A stretch of DNA of 64,000 nt from Cucumis sativus (taxonomy: Eukaryota; Streptophyta; Magnoliopsida; Cucurbitales; Cucurbitaceae): positions 40,596,732 to 40,660,731 of the forward strand of contig NC_026657.2 in the NCBI RefSeq assembly GCF_000004075.3. Direction: 5' to 3'. Under the pieces are notes generated by a model, which was given only the letters and a program-made list of their open reading frames with translations, did not search any database and was not told the DNA's origin. Shown one piece after another: positions 54,689 through 64,000 of the stretch. Every line of letters starts with the position of its first letter. Within the stretch, counting starts at the first letter, position 1. Both the position numbers and the translations under genes were made by a program.

Positions 54689-55737
54689 AGTTTAATGTGA
54701 ATGGAATAAAGGGGGGGTTAAACTTCTTCTTGATCTCTAACTATGGAGAGAAATGGAGGGTGAAAGGGAGCTTTTTAAATAAGTAATTGGGGGAGAGGAT
54801 CTTGGACTTGGAGAATATTTTTGTAAATATTATGGAAAGTTATATTCTCTTTACTAATTATCGTTTTTTTTAAAAATCTTTTTAGTGAAATGTTGTTGAA
54901 ATTTGGTAAATTATATTCAGATTTATTTATTTTCTAATTTAAATTTAAGTTAAAAACGTTTTTTAAAAGTGAAAAACATAATAAATATAATCAATTGGAA
55001 AACAACACTTTCTTGCTAGCCGCCACTAGGATTTATTTTGGGTTAAACTAAAAATATTGTTTATATTGATTAGGGTTTTTATTTTATTTATTATTATTTT
55101 AAAAAATTATCAAATAAGTGTGCGTCCTAAAATTCTTTTCATAATTATACACCTTTTAATTAATATAATTAATTTATAACACTTTTTTCCTATACAAAAA
55201 TATTACAATCAAATCAATATTTTTCTCTAGGAATTTGAGCAATTTTCAAATTGCTTGTCTTTCTCTTTGTGTTTGAATAACTTATTTGAATAATTAACTT
55301 GAGTAAATTAACTAGAAATATAAGTTGGAACCTAAAACGAGTAATAAAAATAACTTTTGAAAACAAACCATTAATTTTCAACTGTGCTTCCCACATGTGA
55401 TTTGAAAAGAAAAGAAAATAACTAAAAGAATCTATCTCTAAAACATTTTCACATCATAGCAAACAGGTCTAATGTCGCTTTTAGAATGAAGAAATCCAAA
55501 TGAAAAAAGAAAAAGGGGGAAGTGGGGCATTGAGCATTACAACTGTTGCAATACCAACCATATATACATATATATATATATCTGAATTTTTGTGTTGAGG
55601 AATCAATGTCCTATTTATATTCTTAAGCTCCTTACCAAGTAATTTCTTTTTGGGGTTTAAATATATTTTGCTTTTAACAAAGCCTGGATGCTTGCTTATG
55701 TCTTCTGAGGATATGTATATATACACACACACACAAA

Positions 55738-55738
55738 G

Positions 55739-55775
<37 letters not shown>
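55738..55775. repeat. Compound (CT)n-(TA)n microsatellite
   Basis: About ten CT repeats pass directly into about nine TA repeats. Confidence 0.9.
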
Positions 55776-55952
55776 AATTAAAGATTTTTGGGTCAAAAAT
55801 CCCTTCTTCTTCACTCAATTGTGTAATAATGCATATTCTCTCCCTCTCAATTTCATTAATCAATGACCAAAAGCTGACTTCCAAAGGAACCTCTCTTTTG
55901 GGGTTCTCTTCAAATTCTCAAAAACTTTACATGGGTGCATGCCTTGTCATAG

Positions 55953-55974
55953 CGAGAGAGAGAGAGAGAGAGAG
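55953..55974. repeat. (GA)n microsatellite
   Basis: About eleven GA repeats about 180 bp from the compound CT-TA repeat. Together they form an inverted polypurine/polypyrimidine pair. Confidence 0.88.
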
Positions 55975-57485
55975 GAGAAAGAGATGTATATATGTTCCCT
56001 TCTGTTATATTTGTGTGGGAAAATGAAGCACTTTTCCACTGCGAGTGTACAATTATTTAGGATATATTTATTACAAATGACAATTAATTTGTGGACTATC
56101 ATCTATATCGTTTGATTCTCTCTAGTGAATATAGAAATTTTAATTATTGGAACTGTTGATTAGACTCCTAGCTAGCTTTATTAATGATCATGCAACTTAA
56201 TTAAAATTCGTTTTTGGGTTTAAGATGGATCCTTTTGACTTGTTGATTTTCTATAATTGACCTCTTCCACTTCTATTCATCTTCTAAAATTATGACATGC
56301 ATGTTATTGATTAATTAAGATGCCAAAAGAAACACTTTTCCACCAGACAATATCCAAAACACAAGCAGTACATTGCAGTACCCAATAAATACAACATACA
56401 AATTTCTGAAACCAAAATCAAACATGGTTTGTCTGCTTCACTACTTTCACTATTATTGTATTTGCTAATTATCTTAATATTGTTTAAATTATTAGATTTG
56501 AAAACATTAAGAAGATGGGATATATAATAGCTAGGTAGGTGCCACCAGAATAGAAGCTTCACAGTTAATTTCCTCTATTTTTATTATATACTTTGGATGC
56601 AAATAATAAAAAGTTAGTGTATCCAAGAATCAAATCATTTGTCAGATGCAATTTATTGGTTAAAATTACTTGTAAAAGCATCTCGAATCTTGTCACTATT
56701 CATTGCTTCTGGGTTTATTAATTTTTTTTTTCATATTATGAGAGGTCAAGATTTCTTAGAACAGGTATGTGTTACTTTCCAAACTTCACAAGGTAATGTT
56801 TTCTTTTCCTTTTTCTTTTCATTCTTTTGTTTATATATATTTATATTCTTTATAAAGTTTTTAATTGGTATTACTTGTCTTAAACTGTGCTCATTTGATT
56901 TTGTTTTAAAATTGTGTTTATATTTCATATATTTCTATAATTTATTGTTCAAGAGACTAGGGAAAACATTCAGTTATATATCCTCCTAAACTAATATTTG
57001 TATTATCAATTTAATTCATTGACTTTGGTAAGTATACCAATTTATACCCTCAATTACTTGTGTGAAATTTATAATTGTAATGTTTAGATTTCTAATCTTT
57101 TATAATTGAATCAATTTAGATTTTTAGTCACAATTTCCTTTAAGATTTGGCTCCAGATAAACTATAATAGTTCATTATGTAAAACCAACATATATTTGGA
57201 TAACTCTATGCACGTTAGAGATGAATTCATCTATTAATAATTTATAAAAGTTTAACAAAGGATCTAAATTGATTGGTTTATGAAAATTAGTAGTTTAATT
57301 AACTCAAATAATTATAAGTCTTACATGAGATTGATTGAACCATATTTGGAGGAGAGTGTTATAAATTGATATCACAAGTTGTTTTATACCTTTATGAGAT
57401 ATCACAAGTTGTAACATCTATAACTTTTAACAATTTTATTCTTTTTAAAGTTATTTAAAAAAGAAAAAGAAAAAGAGCAATGTAT

Positions 57486-57624
57486 AAACTCATTTCGACC
57501 CAATGAAAATGTCTGGGTGGTGTAGTTGGTTATCACGCTAGTCTCACACACTAGAGGTCCCCGGTTCGAACCCGGGCTCAGACATAGTTTTATCTTTTAA
57601 AAAACTCATTTCAACCCATTGAAA
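57486..57624. repeat. 23-bp direct repeat bracketing tRNA-Val
   Basis: AAACTCATTTCGACCCAATG plus AAA (57486-57508) ends two bases before the tRNA gene, and AAACTCATTTCAACCCATTG plus AAA (57602-57624) begins 17 bases after it. The two copies agree at 21 of 23 positions. They lie in the same orientation and enclose the complete tRNA with its T-rich terminator. Confidence 0.88.
57511..57584 (+). tRNA. tRNA-Val (anticodon CAC)
   Basis: A 74-nt cloverleaf starting GTCTGGG and ending CTCAGAC plus discriminator A. The anticodon arm is CTAGT-CTCACAC-ACTAG, anticodon CAC (Val). The T arm CCCGGTTCGAACCCGGG contains a perfect B box. TTTT follows at 57588 as a Pol III terminator. All stems pair and there is no intron. 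The gene sits between copies of a 23-bp direct repeat. Confidence 0.96.
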
Positions 57625-60600
57625 GTAATAATAATAGTAAAAAATTTAATGATCGAAACCCTAATCTCTAACAAAAGGACATGAAAAGGAATTATGGGTA
57701 CCATAGTTCTAAGTTTAGAATAAAAAAGTGGAGACTAACTTAGCTTCTGTAAAATAGAGATATAGTATTGGATTCATTCTCATCCACTATAAGGAATCAT
57801 ATAATAGCATTTTAATTTCCCAAAGGTTATAATACATAGGATTGTATTTATTTTTGTCACACACCCTAACATTTGACATTTTTTTAGAAAGGTTGTCCAA
57901 GAATTTTAAACAATCAAAAACAGAAAAATGTCTGTAAGTGTTCGTCTAATTTTACTGAGTTTAATAATCTAGTACTGTTATGTTTTTGGGTTAGATCCAT
58001 TTAAACCCTAACAAAACATTTAAAAATGATAAAGTGATGATGAGTGTGTGGATGGATTTAAAGCACTCAAGAATGGATGAATGAATGGAGTGAGTGTTAG
58101 AGACTGAGTGGTGTGTTTTTGGGGTTTCTTTTCTTGGGTAGATGCTAAGCTATTACCCCCACGCTTTCAAAGGCAAATCATGACAGTATATATGTGCCAT
58201 GTGAGGTGAAGTGAGGTTAGGCTCATATATTATACATCAATAAAATGAAAAAAGAAAAGAAAAATAAGTTGATTAAAAAGCTTTTTTTCACATGGTTTAA
58301 CCTAAAAAGAAAGAAAGGAGGTGGTGGAAAACACTTAGAACGTTCAAAGATAATTGGGACAATTAACTTGTACTACTTGAATTCTTGTAAAATCGATCGT
58401 CACATTCTCGTCTCATAAAAATATGTGTTTATATACATTGCTGAAAACAAAAATTAAATTAATATATGAGTTAGTGTCCTAAACACCCTTTTGATTTAAG
58501 CAAATATAACAATTACAACCATATTAATAATAAATTAAGAACATAATAATGAAGAATGACTGACTTTGGTTTCAATCATATATAATCCCAACAAAATCTT
58601 TTATGGATCAAACTATTTATGGGAAAAGTTGTACAGTTTCTAATGCTAAATCTACCATTAATTACTATGAATCATTTTTCTTCCCAAGTCCACATCAAAA
58701 ATTACTATTATCATCTTCCCAAGGTCAAACTATTTTTTCAACGTAAACTATTGTTGTTCCAAATATATGTTAAAATTGAACTTATATTTAAAAAATTACA
58801 AACAAAATAAAGCAAATTAATTAGAAAAAGTTTTCAAAATTAATTAGAGAGAACGTGTGGACAAATTAATAATATAAATTATTATTAACAACTATTCTAG
58901 ATAACCATAGTCCCAATTACTTCTTGGCTCTATTGGAACTATAGTTCTTTTAGAAAGTAATTCAACCATTCATAATCATGATCATACCATTTTCCTATCA
59001 ATTTTTTATAAGAAAGTCAAACTTTATTTGATTAAAAATGAGGTAAGAGATGTTTTAAGACCATTAAATTTTAAAGCATAACTGTAATCTAACCAAAATT
59101 ACCATGATAATTAACTTCTTGATATAATTAACACCATATGATTGACATTCACCATCTTTAATTAAAACTTGGATTTGATTTTAATTTATTCCATATTATT
59201 AGAAGGTTACACTTACAAACTTACAAACTTTAGTTTATGTATTCACTCTTGTTTTTAGCATGTTAATGTCAATGAAGTTGATACAAAAACTCAAAAATCT
59301 TACGGATAAAACAGTAATAATTTTTAAGAATTCAAAATTTAGTTAAGAACTAATTAACCAATATTGCAAAAAGAAAAGAAGTATTATTATTATTTTTGGA
59401 AAAATGAGAAGTAAAAATGTATTGTGGATTTAGAATCTTAAAGGGTAATATATAAATCACAGAGTGTGGGCATATTGATGATCAGAGAATAATAAGAAAA
59501 GAAAAGTTTTGAGTGTGATTGGTGGGTTAAGTAATTGCCACTCTCAACTCTCAAGAGGATATGGAAGTGCCCAAAAACTTTGGCTTTATATCTATATATA
59601 TATATACCTATAGTTTTATTATTATTATTTTCCAAGTTTTTCTCCCCAAGTGGGTCATTAATTTCAATTTTATTCATTCACCTCATTATTCCTCCTTCAT
59701 AATTAGTGAATGCTTATGAGCCATTAATTAACTACTCATAATTTTGCTTTAATGGGTTTATGAGCAATTCTTTTTATGATTCAAAAACAATTTTCTTTGG
59801 ATTTTTTTCAAATATATAACAAAATAATTGAAATGATTAACAAGCCTTATATATTTGCATCCTACAAATATTCTTTTTAAAATTTATCTATTTAGGTTAG
59901 TTAATTTAGTTTATTATCTAATCCCTTATAAGTCTTGTTAAGATGCAAAATCAAATATTAAAAGGTACTTATTTAATTTTTTTAAAAATTTTTTGCTCAT
60001 AGACCTTTTATTAGACCAAGGAATTAAAAAGTTAAGGTACCTATTATAATTTTTCTAAGCTTCTTAATATATTTAACTTAAATTTGAAAGGTTGTAATTT
60101 AATCTAATTTTCTTTTAAGAAAAACTAATAATAATCATATATTATTTCCATTGAAGTTGAATCTAAATTGAATTTGGTGATTGTAATCTCAAATGAAAAT
60201 ATTAATCTTTGCAACTTATTTGATTGATCATAACCCTTGAAAGCATATACGTTTAATTTGAAAGCAAAAGCAAAAGCAGAAGATATATTATTTCATATAC
60301 ACATATTAGTTTTTAGAGAGATATGTTATTTCATTTATCTGATCTTCACTTTATTATGGTTTGTAGGAAGAAAAGAGGAAGGTATCAATCAATATTTTGA
60401 GTATTGAATTTATAATAATAATGAACAATTGATCTCCACATATTCTAATTATTGGTTGGTTTTTCTTTTAAATAAAAGAAAACTATATGGAATATAATTA
60501 TCAATAATGAACATAAAACAAAGGTTCGGATTGAGACAGAATTAGAGAGAATTATTATCATTATTATTATTATTTTAAAAGTCACCAAACAAATTTAGGT

Positions 60601-63600
60601 CTTCCAACTTTATAATATTTCATTTAATATGTCTTTGAAATTTCAGTTTTTATATTTAATAGTGCTTCAATTTTTTGAAAAAAAATATAAAAATCAGAAT
60701 TCATTTGAATTTCAATGGTGTCTAAAGGTTGTTAATTAAAATAAAATTTAAAATTAGACTTAATTTATTAGACAATTTAATTACAATTTAAAATGTGACA
60801 TGTCATTACTTAGTAATTTAACATAGGTAAAATTAAAATTAATTAGATTAATAAATATACCATCTCTCTTTAGGGTCTTACTAGCTACTACTTAATTTGA
60901 TAATAATATGATCAATATGGACCATAATGATTGTTAATGTATTTAATTAAGATTAAAAAAGAATAAAAGTAAATCTAGCAAAAAAGGTTTGACATTACCA
61001 TATCAATTATATACTAATTTCCCCACCACTCTCTAAATTCATCAAAGGATCCTAAGGTTTGGTATAGGAAAGCTATATGGTTTAAGCATTTTTAGGGTAA
61101 TATTCTTTCTCACAACCAAAACCCATACAAATATTTTCTTTTCATCACCATCCTATTATTTATTAATACAAACAAAACAAACCAACACAGCTTAAATTAG
61201 CCTTAAATTATGTATATTAGTAGATGACACTTAATTAAATATTATGTTTAATTGAAAACAATTGATCAAACTAAACAATACACGTTAATGTATGTGTAAA
61301 CGAGTAATTTGTGATTTGAACCTTCCTAAAAGTAGTATAATTTAGTATTTAGACATTGATTTGGAACGATTTTGTTCTTATATTTTAAATTTGAATTAGA
61401 CCGATAAGTGTTTATAGTTTTAAATTTGAAATAAGTAATAATTTTAAAATTAGAAGTCGGCCTTTGATTAATGGAAAAGACAAAAGCAAAGGGAAGAAAA
61501 GGTAGCGAGAAAAGGAATTTCAATAATCCCACAGCTCTTAGGCTTTGCAAAAATCTATTGATATTATTAATAATTTTAATTTGTTCTCCTATGAATAATG
61601 CTCTTCATGAATCAATGTGAAGATCCCACTTTTAGCTTTGGAAATCTTTATGTAAAAATCTATATAATATAATTTATCAACTTATTTTTTTTTCCCTTTT
61701 TCTTTTACTCAAATATTGGTTTTAAGTCAAGTGGGATGGTGCTATTTTTCTTAATTATTATTGGCTTTTTAGTGGAGAGAATTCATTCAATATATATTCC
61801 TAATTAATTAGTCATATGTAGCACTTTTAACACAAGAAGTGAGACCAAAGGTTTGATAATCCATTTATTTGAGACCACATCTCATCAAGATAATTAGTTG
61901 GTTTATATCATAAACAAAATTAGAATTATCTAATTGGATTATCCTATTTTCTTACAATAATTTTCTTCAAACTAGTGTTTAATGTTTTTAAAAGTTAATT
62001 ATCAAACGGGATTTCAATTTTCAATTTTATATATATACCCACGACATTTTGTTTTTGTCTCATCTTATAACTCTTTAAAAAATAGAACAACTACTAATAA
62101 AAGCATCTAGTAATAAGCTTAGCAATGTATAGGTTTGTACTTTTATTAATCTAAATACTAGTTAGCACATAAAACTAGTTCATTTCTCTAACTTCAAAAT
62201 GTAATTTAGATCGAATTAGGTTATGTATACTCTTAAAATTAGTTAAGATATAGTTTGAAACAAGAGATTAGAAACAACATTGATTGAAAGAAAAAAGAGT
62301 TCGATGAGCAATAACACAACGACACACCATCCAAACCTTAAAATTGAAAAAGGGAAGAGAAAAGAATTTGTATTAAGAGGGACTTTTATGGCACCAATAA
62401 TAGCTTTAGTGAAAGATAATCCTTAAATAAATGAAAAGATTAGTAACTTTACCCAATGTAAAGCAAAAGATAATGTTTATTATTAAAGAATTCCCATTTG
62501 GGAAAGGCTAAATTACAAAATGGGAAGAGGGTTCTTCAACACAAAAGGAAAATGAGAAGTGGGAAGAATTCTAAACAAATAAATTAAAGTAATAAGTAAT
62601 AAGTAATTTAAAATAAGTGGAAGAAAATGGGTCGGTTTAGCATTTTTAATTTCCATATTCCCATCCTTTTTTTTAATTTTAATTACTCTAACATAATTAA
62701 ATTTACTTTTGTTTTACTAAATTTTTTAGTCTTCAAATAATTTTGTATATATATATATATAAAATTAAATAAGTACATTCCTTTTGTCAAATAATTCATT
62801 AAAAATTTACTTTAAAAAACTAATTTCTTAAAAGTAAAATTTAGGCTCAAATAGAATATATGATAGTTGGAATATTTGAAAGTGTGTTTAGAGATAAATA
62901 AAAGAAATGAATAGAAAGTTTAGGGAATAAAATAAGATTTAAATTATACATATCTTCATGTACAATACTCATAAATTGTTTTTCTAATACGTTAATTGAT
63001 TAACACAAGATTATCAATAAATTATTAAGAAGATAATTTTGTTCTTGTTTGTAAAGTGTTTTTGGATTGATCAATGTATTAAAACCTCACTTCTTCTTCT
63101 GTATCACCAAATGGATTTCAAAAGGTTTTGGTGGGTATGAGATTCTTAATTAAATTTTGTTGTGGGCTTCAAATTTATTGCCAAATTATTAACTCTAATG
63201 TATGTGTGGGTCCAAATTAATATATCTCTATATATAAATCTTCACATTTGGATGCCTAAGAACCAAATCTTCCACATAAATTTATATATAAATCCACTTT
63301 ACAACCTATATATGTTTGTTTAATATCAATGATTATAAATTAACTTAAACTAAAATTAACTTGAAAAAGATGTAAGAAAAGAGTTATGGGCTTGTATGGG
63401 CCCAAGGGTCCAATACATTGGGCTTGGATTCAGCATAACTAAGCTCCCTCTTTACAAAATTAATTAGACTCTTAATCTTTAATTTTATATGAACATAAAT
63501 AGAATATGTTTGAGGTTAATTCTAGATTTATTTCTTTGAGACCTCAAATTAAGCCAATTATTGGGGGTTGTTTTCATGGATATATCCACCAAACCCACAT

Positions 63601-63635
63601 ACCCTATAAGTCCCCACTTTGTAATAATTCAATCC

Positions 63636-63668
<33 letters not shown>

Positions 63669-64000
63669 TGAGAGCTACATTACATTTGGAAAAGCCCTAT
63701 CAAACCATACCACCTCACTTGATCTCAATATTCATATAGATATTGCCAACTAATCCTTCTAGAATCTTTTTACAAAAATTAGTAGTGAAAATTACTTGAA
63801 CTTTAGTTCATGAATCGCTACCCTAACTCTCTTTGTAGTTACTTGAATAGAAAGTTTTTATTTTTGTTGCTTCTAGGCAATCATTTTTTTAGTTAAAAAA
63901 TATAGATATTTGAGATTTTAATATTACGTAGTTGAAGTCATAATACACATTCATTATTTTAAAGTCATAACTTATAAATACCTCTTTATCAATGGTTAAT
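57625..64000. other. AT-rich gene desert at the right end
   Basis: About 6.4 kb without a recognisable exon, tRNA or element. It has many A/T runs and microsatellites (TATATATATA near 59590, an ATT run near 60556-60573, TATATATATA near 62748, (AC)n-(TA)n at 63636-63669). The open frames at 58619-58810 and 63506-63739 are AT- or CA-repeat-driven. Part of it may be the distal promoter of a gene beyond the window. Confidence 0.5.
63636..63669. repeat. (AC)n-(TA)n compound microsatellite
   Basis: About ten AC repeats followed by five or six TA repeats in non-coding DNA. Confidence 0.88.

Larger units (their letters stand above)
54690..57485. other. CAT promoter and spacer with several microsatellites
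   Basis: A TTTAAAAAG phrase (near 54770-54785, minus strand) could be the CAT TATA region. Further on are TATATATA runs near 55560-55580, a (CT)n-(TA)n compound repeat at 55738-55775, and a (GA)n run at 55953-55974. The 65-codon and 116-codon open frames here (55829-56026, 56639-56989) are low-complexity and unsupported. No gene is recognised. Confidence 0.5.

Noticed and set aside
55481-56026. Short frames around the CT, TA and GA runs as small secreted peptides
   Set aside because: Their sequence is produced by microsatellites (Ile-Tyr and Arg-Glu repeats) and shows no signal or conserved motif.
57511-57584. tRNA-Val as the head of a SINE
   Set aside because: The tRNA is intact with all stems, has its own terminator, and no SINE body or A-rich tail follows.

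Overview
The window is nuclear DNA from a dicot plant. It is AT-rich, and its genes carry GT-AG introns and encode plant-only families: a chloroplast-targeted isopropylmalate isomerase subunit, a CLASSY remodeler, a CBL calcium sensor and CAT transporters. Single eukaryotic tRNA genes lie between them. LINE relics look like those I remember from cucurbits, so a melon/cucumber-type genome is my guess; the sequence alone does not prove it. Exon boundaries were worked out by hand from splice signals, reading frame and remembered family sequences.

Layout, left to right. 67-3719 (-): first eight coding exons of the 3-isopropylmalate dehydratase large subunit, with the 3' half outside the window and a LINE relic in intron 3. 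3720-9080: AT-rich spacer. 9081-14427 (+): a CLSY3/4-type SNF2 remodeler of RNA-directed DNA methylation, with several upstream AUGs. 17022-17093 (-): tRNA-Glu(CTC). 17246-19143 (+): ribosomal protein eL43 (L37a), with a GC-AG intron. 21018-25786 (-): casein kinase II beta subunit. 28262-34331 (-): DXO1, an RNA 5'-end decapping/deNADding nuclease, 13 coding exons. 35699-37825 (-): calcineurin B-like calcium sensor, myristoylation type. 38.6-44.3 kb: gene-poor, with a cluster of ACGT-core motifs. 44375-49514 (+): UVH1/XPF (RAD1) repair endonuclease. 50793-50864 (+): tRNA-Trp(CCA). 51760-54645 (-): cationic amino acid transporter of the CAT6/7 type. 57511-57584 (+): tRNA-Val(CAC), bracketed by a 23-bp direct repeat. 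57.6-64 kb: no gene recognised.

The genes are unrelated single loci, as is normal for a plant chromosome arm; there is no operon-like logic and I see no new multi-gene system. The points most worth a second look are the upstream reading frames of the CLSY gene (including an AUG-stop element), the repeat-bracketed tRNA-Val, the GC-AG intron in eL43, the tandem 5' splice site in CK2 beta, the E2F and site II motifs before UVH1, the ACGT-element cluster in the gene desert, and the recurring LINE 3' ends in introns.
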